55,982 nt of DNA from a virus, in IMG/VR virus record IMGVR_UViG_3300046467_002171, positions 1 to 55,982 of that record; one strand, 5' to 3'. The notes under the pieces are model-generated. The model made no database searches. It was not told the DNA's origin and saw nothing but the letters and a program-made list of their open reading frames with translations. The position numbers and the translations under genes were made by a program. Every line of letters begins with the position of its first letter. The stretch's first letter is position 1. Shown piece after piece: positions 1 to 8,807 of the stretch.

Positions 1-152
1 TGCACCTGGCACCTGCACCTGGCCGGTGCCACCTGGCACCTGCACCTGCACCTGCACCTGGCCGGTGGCACCTGGCACCTGCACCTGCACCTGCACCTGG
101 CCGGTGCCACCTGGCACCTGCACCTGGCCGGTGGCACCTGGCCGGTGGCACC
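1..152. repeat. Left end of a GC-rich tandem array (terminal redundancy)
   Basis: The stretch is built almost only from CACCTG, GGCACC and GGCCGGTGGCACC words. Positions 1-195 recur at 55827-55982 with one internal 39-bp unit missing, so the two window ends are the same locus. GGTGCC and GGCACC words form short inverted repeats such as GGTGCCACCTGGCACC. No credible gene lies here; the open frames are low-complexity by-products. Confidence 0.95.
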
Positions 153-563
153 GGATCCGCGTCGCGTTTCGCTCGGACCGCGCACCGGGTCGCGTCCTTT
201 TCGATTCAGGGTCCCTTCTAAAGCGAGTCAAGTTCCGCGCGTAACTGACTGATTTTCAAGGCTTTTCCCCCACGGCCACCCCCACCGTGCCCTCCGTGCA
301 CAAGGTGCAAGTTTCTGACAAATGTTACATAAGAATGTGTGGTAGAATTACTCTCCCATAGAACCCTATAAACGCAGATAGCCCGTGATCCGTGGCTCGT
401 GAGGCCTTTACCAGGAGCATTTTCAAGCAGTTATCTTGGTTCCTGGAGGAGAGATTGCGGGGATTAAATTTTTTTTATTTTTTTTTCTTATGGCGGGTTA
501 TGATGGCAGGGGGGAGTGGTTTCGGAATTCCGTTACCATTAATACCTTAGAAGGAGATCAAAT
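153..563. other. Non-coding leader before the first gene
   Basis: No gene is supported here. It holds the shared flank of the array to 195, a TAGAAT -10-like hexamer at 343-348 preceded by TGTGG (possible extended -10 without a good -35), and an inverted repeat CCAGGA (411-416) / TCCTGG (441-446). A long T tract broken by one A lies at 469-486. AGAAGGAGAT at about 549-558 is a strong ribosome site for the next gene. A late-gene promoter is plausible but not proven. Confidence 0.5.
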
Positions 564-1037
564 ATGGCTGATTCTGAGAACAGTGCTACGAATAGGAGTG
601 CTCATCGGAGGATGATACAGAGAGTCAAAGACACTCCCAAAAGAGACTTGGATGCGGAAGCAGACGCATACGCAAAAGAGCATCCGATTAAGAGTTTTTT
701 TAGACTCTCTAAAGATTACGACCCTGAAACAGGTTTCAGGACCGGTTCGCGCCAGGACCGGCTCGCAAAGCAAATAAAAGTTGCTGACCCTGATCCAAGG
801 ACGCAAAGGCGGAAGCTCCAAGAATTTAAGACGCGTCTGTTGGAACATCACGGGCAGAAAACAGCTGAAAAACGTACGACAGAGGAAGGTCAAAGAAGGA
901 ATAAAAGAGCACAAAGACTAGCAGCAAAACCAAAAGGTATGAAGGAAGGCGGAATGGTCAAAAAGACAAGGATGCGGAAGAAATCCATTGACGGTATTGC
1001 ACGTAGAGGAAAGACCCGAGCAACGCGTCCTTGGTAA
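564..1037 (+). CDS. Conserved phage protein with a basic GGMV/DGIARRGKTR tail
   Basis: The protein has 157 residues and is highly charged. Its start is supported by AGAAGGAGAT seven bases upstream. The N-terminal two thirds are Lys/Arg/Glu-rich and probably helical. The last about 35 residues contain KEGGMVKKTRMRKKS followed by DGIARRGKTR, a tail I know from small proteins of uncultured marine phages, function unknown. The GG-M-V element resembles the GG-x-V/I/M tags in the large virion proteins of this genome, so a virion or packaging role is possible. It begins the rightward run leading to the terminase. No enzymatic motif is visible. Confidence 0.85.
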   Translation: MADSENSATNRSAHRRMIQRVKDTPKRDLDAEADAYAKEHPIKSFFRLSKDYDPETGFRTGSRQDRLAKQIKVADPDPRTQRRKLQEFKTRLLEHHGQKTAEKRTTEEGQRRNKRAQRLAAKPKGMKEGGMVKKTRMRKKSIDGIARRGKTRATRPW

Positions 1038-1071
1038 GGCGGGTCACAATGAGCGCAAAGGGGCCTATAAA

Positions 1072-1437
1072 ATGAGGATCGAATTGCCTTTGGCTCCGAG
1101 TCAAAAAGAATTGCAGGAGCTGCACTGGGCAAGACGCGAAAAGCTGAAAAAAGAATTTGCGTGGTTGATCGTACAGGCGGTGGGCAATCGGAGTTCTGTT
1201 TTAAACGGGGTACACATTACGATCACGCTAAAGACGTACGGTGCGGAGCTAGATTCCGACAAGTTAGCGGCTCCTGCTAAATTAATTTTAGACGCGCTTC
1301 AACGGGCAGGAATCATCAAAGACGACGATTCTAAACGTATATCGGTGACGATATGTTGGGAGCAAGCTAAGAAAGAGAAAGAACAAAGGGTCCTCGTTGA
1401 GATTAAAAAATGGGATCTGGAGAAGTTATCGAAATGA
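1072..1437 (+). CDS. rusA: RusA-family Holliday junction resolvase
   Basis: This 121-residue protein matches the size and pattern of RusA endonucleases, which cut Holliday junctions and branched DNA as Mg2+-dependent dimers. The catalytic acids are visible: D61 and D63 in AELDSDKL, D74 in LILDAL, and D84/D85 in GIIKDDD. In E. coli RusA the equivalent region has paired aspartates plus a downstream Asp. I start it at the ATG at 1072, where a homologous-looking N terminus (MRIELPLAPSQK) begins. An upstream in-frame ATG at 988 would overlap the previous gene. Likely role: resolving branched concatemers before packaging by the terminase encoded just downstream. Confidence 0.85.
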   Translation: MRIELPLAPSQKELQELHWARREKLKKEFAWLIVQAVGNRSSVLNGVHITITLKTYGAELDSDKLAAPAKLILDALQRAGIIKDDDSKRISVTICWEQAKKEKEQRVLVEIKKWDLEKLSK

Positions 1438-1700
1438 GTATCCGCGCTTGGGCTAATCCATGGGAAGACGAGGTCTTATTTGCGGCCGGTTTTGAGAAGG
1501 CCATTTTAGGAGTGGCAAGAAAGGCCGGTCACCCAGAAGTAGTGGCCTATGACTATGAAAAATGCGTACAGGTTCTGATAGATCGGGACGACATGACCGA
1601 AGAAGAGGCTCTCGAATATCTGGAATTCAATGTCGTAGGAGCTATTGTCGGAGAGGGGGCCCCTATATTCATTGAGCCCCATGATTTTGGGCCCCTATAA
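1434..1700 (+). CDS. Small acidic conserved phage protein
   Basis: The protein has 88 residues, and its ATG overlaps the TGA of the resolvase gene (ATGA), suggesting translational coupling. GGAG about 12 bases upstream can serve as ribosome site. The core reads YEKCVQVLIDRDDMTEEEAL followed by EYLEFNVVGAIVGE, which looks like a small helical phage protein commonly seen near terminase genes. I do not recognise a function. It lacks a membrane segment, zinc cluster or nuclease motif. Position suggests a packaging or recombination accessory, but this is inference only. Confidence 0.8.
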   Translation: MSIRAWANPWEDEVLFAAGFEKAILGVARKAGHPEVVAYDYEKCVQVLIDRDDMTEEEALEYLEFNVVGAIVGEGAPIFIEPHDFGPL

Positions 1701-1740
1701 ATGCGTAACGAAACACGGGCGCGTTTCCCGCAAAAAGAGA

Positions 1741-1756
1741 TGTTCCACGTGGAACA
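1741..1756. promoter_or_regulatory. Perfect parS-type palindrome
   Basis: TGTTCCACGTGGAACA is a perfect 16-bp inverted repeat and fits the bacterial chromosomal ParB-binding consensus TGTTNCACGTGNAACA at every defined position. It ends one base before the terminase ATG at 1757, occupying the ribosome-site region. No ParA or ParB gene is visible, so if bound it would be by the host protein. Confidence 0.8.
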
Positions 1757-3226
1757 ATGAATACATTACCGGTCGAATCTGTTGAAATTTCGGAAAAACG
1801 CCTGAAGCTAGAGCTTAGGCTTGAGAAGTTGAGGCAGCATGAGGTTTGCCGACAGGATTTTTTAACCTTCGTACGGGCCATGTGGCCGCAGTTCATTGTC
1901 GGAGAGCATCACCGTACCATCGCAGATAAGCTGGAGCGCATTGCTAAGGGCGAATTAAAGCGGCTTATTATCAATATGCCGCCCCGGCACACCAAGTCTG
2001 AATTTGCCAGTTTCCTGTTTCCCGCGTGGATGATCGGTCGCGATCCAGCCATGAAAATCATTCAGGCCACGCACACCACGGAACTGGCTATCGGTTTTGG
2101 CCGCAAGGTTAAGAACCTGTTGGAGCGCGAGGAATATACGGAAGTCTTTCCTGATACAAAATTATCTTATGATTCGAAGGCTTCGGGCCGTTGGGACACC
2201 AATAAGGGCGGCATGTACTATGCCGTGGGCGTCGGGTCGAACCTCGCGGGCCGTGGCGGAGATTTAATCATTATTGACGACCCGCATTCTGAGCAGACGG
2301 CGATGTCCAACACTGGGTTTGAGGATGCGTGGGACTGGTATACCGGTGGGCCGCGCCAGCGCTTGCAGCCCGGCGGAGCCATTGTTCTGGTGCAGACGCG
2401 CTGGTCAGAAAAGGACCTGACTGCGCAGCTTATCCGCGCACAGAGCAAGGACCACGGTGCAGATCAGTGGGAAATTGTGGAGCTTCCGGCCATTTTGCCT
2501 TCGGGTAACGCTTGCTGGCCGGAATACTGGCCGTTGCAGGATCTAGAGCGGGTCCGTGCGTCGATTCCGGTATACAAGTGGAACGCGCAGTATCAACAGC
2601 AACCCACCAGCGACGAGACTTCCATTTTGAAGAGGGAGTGGTGGAAAATATGGACCAAGGACCATGTGCCGCAATTGCAGTATGTCATACAGAGTTACGA
2701 CACGGCATTCAGCAAGCGGGAGACGGCGGACTTTTCCGCTATTACCACATGGGGGGTATTTTTTCCAGAAGAGGGGGGTCCGCCCAATTTAATTTTGCTG
2801 GACAGCAAAAAGGGCCGTTGGGATTTCCCAGATTTAAAAGAAGTTGCCTTGGAGCAATATAATTTTTGGGAACCGGAGACGGTTATTATTGAAGCGAAGG
2901 CGAGTGGCCTTCCCTTGACGCAGGAACTAAGAAACGTAGGCATTCCCGTGGTCAACTTCACACCCAGTAAAGGGAATGATAAGCTGGCTCGGGCTCATGC
3001 CATTTCGCCGTTATTCGAAAGCGGCATGGTGTGGGCACCAGAAGAAAGCTGGGCGGAAGAACTCATGGAGGAGTGTGCCGCTTTTCCTAATGGGGAATAC
3101 GATGACTTGGTGGACAGTATGACGCAAGCACTGATGCGGTATCGTCAAGGCAATTTTATTCAGCTACCCACGGATGACTGGGAAGATGATCCGAGTACGG
3201 TAAAACCTATGGTCTATTACGGCTAA
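1757..3226 (+). CDS. terL: Terminase large subunit (ATPase and nuclease)
   Basis: The DNA-packaging motor has 489 residues, a usual length. The N-terminal ATPase shows a Walker-A variant MPPRHTKSE (residues 74-82) and Walker B LIIIDDPHSE (170-179), preceded by NLAGRGGD. The C-terminal RNase-H-like nuclease shows an acidic residue near D315 (SYDTAFSK), E in VIIEAKASG (about 379) and D449/D450 in EYDDLVDS. It would cut concatemeric DNA and pump it through the portal. The start directly follows the parS palindrome, so ParB binding there could affect its expression. The likely small subunit lies about 5.9 kb upstream across the circular junction (51573-52184). Confidence 0.96.
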   Translation: MNTLPVESVEISEKRLKLELRLEKLRQHEVCRQDFLTFVRAMWPQFIVGEHHRTIADKLERIAKGELKRLIINMPPRHTKSEFASFLFPAWMIGRDPAMKIIQATHTTELAIGFGRKVKNLLEREEYTEVFPDTKLSYDSKASGRWDTNKGGMYYAVGVGSNLAGRGGDLIIIDDPHSEQTAMSNTGFEDAWDWYTGGPRQRLQPGGAIVLVQTRWSEKDLTAQLIRAQSKDHGADQWEIVELPAILPSGNACWPEYWPLQDLERVRASIPVYKWNAQYQQQPTSDETSILKREWWKIWTKDHVPQLQYVIQSYDTAFSKRETADFSAITTWGVFFPEEGGPPNLILLDSKKGRWDFPDLKEVALEQYNFWEPETVIIEAKASGLPLTQELRNVGIPVVNFTPSKGNDKLARAHAISPLFESGMVWAPEESWAEELMEECAAFPNGEYDDLVDSMTQALMRYRQGNFIQLPTDDWEDDPSTVKPMVYYG

Positions 3227-3230
3227 TATC

Positions 3231-6200
3231 ATGATTGGCGGCATAGCCCAAGCGTTACGCGACGGTACTTATAAGCCTATTTTCTCTGCTGAGCAGCAAG
3301 CAAGCATGGATGCTCGCAATGCGCACAACGCGGCGGCTGCAAAGGCACTCGCAGAAGCGCCCGCACTTGCAGCACAGCGCAGACGAGACGAAATCGCAGC
3401 GAACCAAGCGTTTTTGGATTCTGGAGGGGCAGATATACCAGACAATTACTGGGGCGATACTGCGGCTTCGAGGAATTGGGTGAATCCTTACTACGATCCT
3501 GAAGATCCGCGAGTAACCAATCCAACCCAGTATACTCGCTTCGACGTATCGGAACGGGGCAGCGGCATCCGGGCTAGCGGTAACAGCCTTGCGACAGCCT
3601 TTGATCGCACCATCGCATCGCAATGGTTGCAGCCATTAGACAGTGGCCTCACCGATGTGCAAGAGCATCTCTATGGCGGCGGTGCGGGTGCTTTCACACC
3701 TCCTGCGTATGCAATAGGCAACCTAGACCCGCGTCAGCAAGCGATCATAAATCAAAATAAAGAACTCGCTCAATACAAAACAACCCTGCGCGGCTTTCAA
3801 AACGACAAGGATTATCAAACGGCCTTCCAGGGGGCGGGTATTAACTTAGCGGGGATCAAGAACGCAGAAGATTTAGCCGCTATTTCTCCAGATAGAAAAG
3901 CTGCTGTTTATGACATCTACCAGCGTATTAAACAAGAGAAAAACCAACGCGAGAAGCCTTTTGGCTTTGGCGATGCCCTTGGAATCGGGCTAGCCGTCGC
4001 ATCGGCTTTTGTCGGCAACCCCTATGCTGCCGCCGCTTTAGGAGCCGGGGGTGCTGCGGCTCGTGGGGGTAACCTCAAAGATATTGCCCTAGCCGGGGGT
4101 ATTGCTGGATTCGCCAATTTTGCGGGGGGCAAACTTGGCGAGGCTTGGGATGCATCCCGAGCAGGTCGAGCAGCCCAAGCAGGTCAAAGCGCAGCGACCG
4201 CATCCAATGTAGCGGCGTTCGGTGGAACCGCAGCCGATGTATTTGGTCAGATTTCACCGGATTTAGCCGTTCGAGGGTTAGGTGGCACGGGGATCACTGC
4301 GGGCAACTTAGGATCTACTATTTTCAACCCAGCAGCGTTGGGGGGTATTCAAGGAGCGACGGCCCTTGGGACAGGTGCCGCACTTGGTGGCACCGCAACC
4401 AATGTATTTGGCGCTCTTCCCGCTACCGGTTCCCAAGTGTTGTCAGGAATCCCCTCCGCAATCGGAAGCCGCCACGGTGTCTCGTCCAGCATAACGCAAG
4501 GGGGCCGCTTGGTGCCCTTTTTGGATAAGAGCGCAAGCGCCGCCTCGCGCCCTCTTACAGGGGCCGGGGCACTTGTCCCATCCTCAGCAGGGGTCGGTAG
4601 ACAACTAGTACATTCTGGGCTTTCGTCGGTAGTAAACTCGATACGAGCGCCATCTGAAGGCGGTGGCGACGACGGCGGTATTGGTGGACTTGTAAATCAG
4701 TTATCTAGCGTTCCGACCATAACTTACCCGGACTATGCCCCGATAAGATCAGGGGCTCCGATACAGGCTGGTTTTGAACGGACTTCAAATATTGGTGTGC
4801 CGTCGGAATACGGCTATGTACCGACCGGACTAACCCCAGAGACTGCGCTTCCTTATGGCTCTGGCCTTGATCCGTATGCCCCGACAACGGGGCCGAATTT
4901 TGACGTATCGCCGTATTTTCAGAGTCCAAAGTTATTTCGTAGGGGCGGTGGTGTAGTAAACGTGGACTCTGGTGCACGGCCCACGGATCAGGAAAGTTTT
5001 TACCAAACATACGAATCGGGGTCGCAGCAGTATTCAGACAATCTTGGCGAAGGCATGGGTATTACTTATGATCGTGTAGAAGGCACCGATATTCCGCCAC
5101 AAAGTCGTCTTCAGGTTTTTGAGACGCCGCCTATGGGCGTTGGGTCGTTAAACGGCACGGCGCGGAACATGTCCCGTTTTGCGTATGGCGGGGGCGTAGG
5201 TTCGTTGAACGAGACGGCACGGGCCATACCTTATGCAGACGGCGGCATTGTTCCTGCTGATATGGTATGGGTTTTGGACGAGGACGGCGTGGAAAGGCTT
5301 TATCCGAAAAGCCTAGTTAAAAGGGAGTATAGCGACGAACCGTTGCCTGTAGAGGGGGATTTTATGGCAAACCTACAGGGGATCCCAGAAACCGTGGAAC
5401 GTTATTCAAGACCGAACGCTAGAGAAGAGAGGCAATTTGACGATTGGCAGGATAACAGAAGCGGCCTACACCCAACGGCTAGTTTAACAAGCCTAAATAT
5501 AGGTACAGATAACTGGGGAGTGGGGGGCAGGTTTGGTATTGGTGCGGGTGCTAATACAATTGACGTTGGGGCAAATATAGATCGCACCGGAGTTAATCTT
5601 AGTGATTTGAAAGCGAGGCTTGGATTGGGTGGCGTGTCGTCCGACCTGAGTCTTTTAGGACCTTTATTAGACCCCGATCGTTTCGAGGGGGCGTTAAACG
5701 CTCCAGTGGGTCAGGGTAGGGTGGCGCTAACGGGGGGCTTACCTTTGAAAGATTCCGGTGAGCCTAACGTAGCTTTGACGTATAGGCAGGAGTTTGCTGT
5801 AGGCGGTCCCATTATAAAAGCGGCTTCTATGGTATGGCAGCCCTTTAAGGTGAAGATAAAAAACCAAGCCATTTTTGGGGACTTCATGGGTTATACCAAG
5901 ACGGGCAAAGTCAGGGTTTTGGACGAGGAATCGGGGGTGGAAAAACTTTATCCGAAGAGTCGGGTAAGACGGGCCTATAGCGACGAACCCTTACCGGACG
6001 AGCCTGTAAAAAAGGTCCTTGGCGGGGCCATCGTCGGCGGTCCTGCGGTTCTAAAAACCGCGGCTGAGTTGTTAAAAAGAGATCCCGCAGGATTCTTTAA
6101 CAAGTCACAGCTTGTCGTACAGGAGGCGAAGTTGCCTCAAGCAACGGGACAGCGGTGGCAACAGTTATTCCAAGATAAGGGGATCAACAAAGCCGAACTG

Positions 6201-8777
6201 GGCGGCCTTGGTCTTTTGACCTTTTTGGGTTCGTCGGGAGACGAGCCGATCACCAAGGAAACTGTCGCGGAGTTTATCGATCAGAACCGTCTTGAGGTGG
6301 GAGAAGACTACAGGAGCACAACCCCGTCCGCTGACGCGGAGGAAAAAATTGACTTGGTACCGACGGATTCCAACATGTTTCGTAATTTAAATCTTTCGTG
6401 GCCCGACGCCGAGGGAGAGGATACGAGTAGCGGTGGGTTTTCTATAGTTATTAGGCCTAAAGAGTATCGCTTCGGAGAATTGGGGCTAGTACGTCCTACG
6501 CAATATAGAGTTATCAATCTAGACCCCGAAAATGGAGTTGATTCACGCCAGTGGAGAGTTGCGACAGATGATTTTGACTCGCAGAACGCGGACTACTATA
6601 GTGAGCTTGAAGGGCAGCATACCGACTACGACGGCACCCTGAACGAACTTAAAGTCAGCCTTACGAGTAGATTAAGGGATCAGGGCGTAATACAGACCTC
6701 TAAAGCGCCACGGTGGGCGGGTTTTATTCTTAGCTCCCCTGCGGTGGATCGTGAAACAGAGCTTCCTGACTCACAGGCCGCCGCTGAGTTATTAAATTAC
6801 AGGGAAATTGCCCTTACGGATCAACAAACGGGCGGACTCCACAAAAATACGCGGGCGCTTATTAACAAGCTCTCTGAACAAGCTTCTATGGCCGCCTTTA
6901 AACCAATTACTGAGTCGCAAACACAACCCCGCCAACACAACTTTCCCGAAAATACACTCGTGCATATTCGGGTAACAGATCGGCCCATCAGTATTAATGG
7001 CGTAGACCACGAGAAGGTCCTTTATGCAGAGGAATTTCAGTCTGACTGGGCACAAGGAGCCATAGGTAGGGGAATACTTCGACCGGAAGATATTTCTCGA
7101 AAGGCAGAATTAATAAACAAATTAAGCGAGATCCGCGTTAACTATAGCACCCTTCCAGATTTCGACACCCCAGAAGGCAAAACCCTCCGAAGAATCGCCG
7201 GACGAGAATCAAGCGAAATAGAAAAGGAGATAGAGGCGCTAGACCGAAAACCGGCGTATTCCCCCTTTCTGGAAAGCGGCGATAAAAAAGGAAGTGTGGA
7301 CCAATCTCCGGTACTTAGTTTAGCTATTAGCCGGTTATTGAAGGAAGCCGTGGACAACGGGCAGGACTACGTGGTCTTTTCTAATTATAAGGATCAGGTA
7401 ACAAGATGGGGCGAGACAAAGCTGGAACCCCTTTACCAAGAAACCATGCCAAATCTGGCAAAGAAAATAGTTAAGAATCTAGGCGGTTATGTGAAGCCTA
7501 AGTTCAAGACGAAGGAAAAAGAAAACAAGTATTACGAACAGAATTCCGACAAAGTGGGTAAAGAAGAGGATGCTTTTTTTGCAGATACCGTGATTGAACC
7601 CCAGACGTTCGAAATATTTTTGGATCCACAAAAAGCTAAACTAGAGCCGCCTTATTCACACCTTAGTGCAAACCGCTTCGTGGTGCATATCACGGACGCG
7701 ATGGCGAAGAAAATACGGGAAGAGGGCCAGCCGGTATTGAGCAGGGCCGCAGGCGGTCCAATTATCAAAGGAGCCGCCAAGGTTTTAACCAAACCCAAAA
7801 AGGCCCCTTTACTCCCGGCTGAAACTCTGATGGCTACACGGCCCGTAGAGCCGTTGGCTACGACACGAACAGGCTACCGTGTGGTGAACGTAGATGATGC
7901 CGGTAATTTAGTTTCGCAAGCAGATGCTCGTGTAGTGTTGCCGCCAGAATTGGGCAGCCAACACAACGTGCCTATGTGGCTGACACTGGACGACCAATAT
8001 GCGGTAGAAAACTATTCGCATGGTTCATTTGAGCCGGGGGAACGGCGGCAGGTGTTGCTGACATATGATTTCAACGAAAAGGATATTCTGCAAGGCAATC
8101 TAACGGATGTAGAGACAGAGTTTAGTGTCGGTCGTGCCAAGCTGCGAGAGATGCGAGATTTGTACGGCGAACCAATATCCCCCATAGACGAGGCAAACCG
8201 GGATAGAACCGGCGCGTCAGCGGTCCCGGCTAGAACCGCTCGCGCATCATACGCCACTCCGCTATTTGACAATAGTGATCCACACGTAAGCGATACGCGG
8301 TTCAATGAGAATTTGCTGGTGTATCTAGACGAGCCTAACACACCTCAGATGCAGGAAAGGTTTGGCGAGGAGAAAGTCGAGCAGCGAAATGGATTCGAGG
8401 TGTTTCAAGGAGAGTTCGGGTCGTGGAGGTACGCTGTACGGGGGGACGATGAAAAGTTGGTGAGTGTTATTCAGGGCGTAGACTTGGACGATGGCAGTGT
8501 TGTATCCAACATGTACACGCGCCCGGATGCTCGTAACCAAGGATTCGCTAAACTCTTGTTCGAGAAGGTTGCTTCAGACAAGGATAATCTAGCTGTATCG
8601 CCTCATTTTTCGCAAAGCGGGGCCGGGTTTTTCGGTCAGCGGAAAAAAGACGGTAGTTCAGAAGGTTACGCCGCAGGCGGTGGCGTCAGTTCTCTTAATG
8701 GGATAGCGCGAAACATGACTCGTTACGCTTATGGCGGTGGGGTGGGGTCTATGAATGAAACCGCACGGTCAATGTAG
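3231..8777 (+). CDS. Giant polyvalent virion/ejection protein with LPD-like and GNAT-like domains
   Basis: The protein has 1848 residues and sits between terminase and portal genes. Residues about 245-300 are Ala/Gly-rich and hydrophobic, as in phage ejection proteins. YGGGVGSLNETAR-type tags occur near 640-665 and again at the extreme C terminus. Two copies of a LYPKS..R..YSDEPLP segment lie near 690 and 905. Residues about 1085-1480 resemble the large-polyvalent-protein domain (YAEEFQSDW near 1264, then VVFSNYKDQVTRWGE near 1380). Residues about 1727-1790 look like a GNAT acetyltransferase motif A (RPDARNQGFAKLLFEKV). GGPIIK occurs twice. I infer a capsid-carried multi-domain effector ejected with DNA; no activity is proven. 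A 55-bp element shared with 47452-47506 lies within it. Confidence 0.8.
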   Translation: MIGGIAQALRDGTYKPIFSAEQQASMDARNAHNAAAAKALAEAPALAAQRRRDEIAANQAFLDSGGADIPDNYWGDTAASRNWVNPYYDPEDPRVTNPTQYTRFDVSERGSGIRASGNSLATAFDRTIASQWLQPLDSGLTDVQEHLYGGGAGAFTPPAYAIGNLDPRQQAIINQNKELAQYKTTLRGFQNDKDYQTAFQGAGINLAGIKNAEDLAAISPDRKAAVYDIYQRIKQEKNQREKPFGFGDALGIGLAVASAFVGNPYAAAALGAGGAAARGGNLKDIALAGGIAGFANFAGGKLGEAWDASRAGRAAQAGQSAATASNVAAFGGTAADVFGQISPDLAVRGLGGTGITAGNLGSTIFNPAALGGIQGATALGTGAALGGTATNVFGALPATGSQVLSGIPSAIGSRHGVSSSITQGGRLVPFLDKSASAASRPLTGAGALVPSSAGVGRQLVHSGLSSVVNSIRAPSEGGGDDGGIGGLVNQLSSVPTITYPDYAPIRSGAPIQAGFERTSNIGVPSEYGYVPTGLTPETALPYGSGLDPYAPTTGPNFDVSPYFQSPKLFRRGGGVVNVDSGARPTDQESFYQTYESGSQQYSDNLGEGMGITYDRVEGTDIPPQSRLQVFETPPMGVGSLNGTARNMSRFAYGGGVGSLNETARAIPYADGGIVPADMVWVLDEDGVERLYPKSLVKREYSDEPLPVEGDFMANLQGIPETVERYSRPNAREERQFDDWQDNRSGLHPTASLTSLNIGTDNWGVGGRFGIGAGANTIDVGANIDRTGVNLSDLKARLGLGGVSSDLSLLGPLLDPDRFEGALNAPVGQGRVALTGGLPLKDSGEPNVALTYRQEFAVGGPIIKAASMVWQPFKVKIKNQAIFGDFMGYTKTGKVRVLDEESGVEKLYPKSRVRRAYSDEPLPDEPVKKVLGGAIVGGPAVLKTAAELLKRDPAGFFNKSQLVVQEAKLPQATGQRWQQLFQDKGINKAELGGLGLLTFLGSSGDEPITKETVAEFIDQNRLEVGEDYRSTTPSADAEEKIDLVPTDSNMFRNLNLSWPDAEGEDTSSGGFSIVIRPKEYRFGELGLVRPTQYRVINLDPENGVDSRQWRVATDDFDSQNADYYSELEGQHTDYDGTLNELKVSLTSRLRDQGVIQTSKAPRWAGFILSSPAVDRETELPDSQAAAELLNYREIALTDQQTGGLHKNTRALINKLSEQASMAAFKPITESQTQPRQHNFPENTLVHIRVTDRPISINGVDHEKVLYAEEFQSDWAQGAIGRGILRPEDISRKAELINKLSEIRVNYSTLPDFDTPEGKTLRRIAGRESSEIEKEIEALDRKPAYSPFLESGDKKGSVDQSPVLSLAISRLLKEAVDNGQDYVVFSNYKDQVTRWGETKLEPLYQETMPNLAKKIVKNLGGYVKPKFKTKEKENKYYEQNSDKVGKEEDAFFADTVIEPQTFEIFLDPQKAKLEPPYSHLSANRFVVHITDAMAKKIREEGQPVLSRAAGGPIIKGAAKVLTKPKKAPLLPAETLMATRPVEPLATTRTGYRVVNVDDAGNLVSQADARVVLPPELGSQHNVPMWLTLDDQYAVENYSHGSFEPGERRQVLLTYDFNEKDILQGNLTDVETEFSVGRAKLREMRDLYGEPISPIDEANRDRTGASAVPARTARASYATPLFDNSDPHVSDTRFNENLLVYLDEPNTPQMQERFGEEKVEQRNGFEVFQGEFGSWRYAVRGDDEKLVSVIQGVDLDDGSVVSNMYTRPDARNQGFAKLLFEKVASDKDNLAVSPHFSQSGAGFFGQRKKDGSSEGYAAGGGVSSLNGIARNMTRYAYGGGVGSMNETARSM
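8191..8245. repeat. Copy 1 of a 55-bp hairpin-forming repeat
   Basis: This stretch matches 47452-47506 at 49 of 55 positions. Both contain GCGCGTCAGCGG and ACCGC-T-CGCGC arms that can pair into a stem. On the complementary strand the end also folds like a tRNA T-arm (GCCGG, loop TTCTATC, CCGGT). This copy lies inside the 1848-residue gene and is translated; the reading frame is the same at both copies, but most differences change amino acids. Confidence 0.8.
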
Positions 8778-8807
8778 GTATAATGCTTAAAAAGCAGGAC
8801 ATAAAAC

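Noticed and set aside
26-244. Open frame rich in CTCTW/PVAPG through the left tandem array
   Set aside because: It is the translation of a DNA repeat with no ribosome site and no protein-like composition.
490-615. 41-codon frame starting at 490 ahead of the first gene
   Set aside because: No ribosome site, and it overlaps the well-supported start at 564 in another frame.
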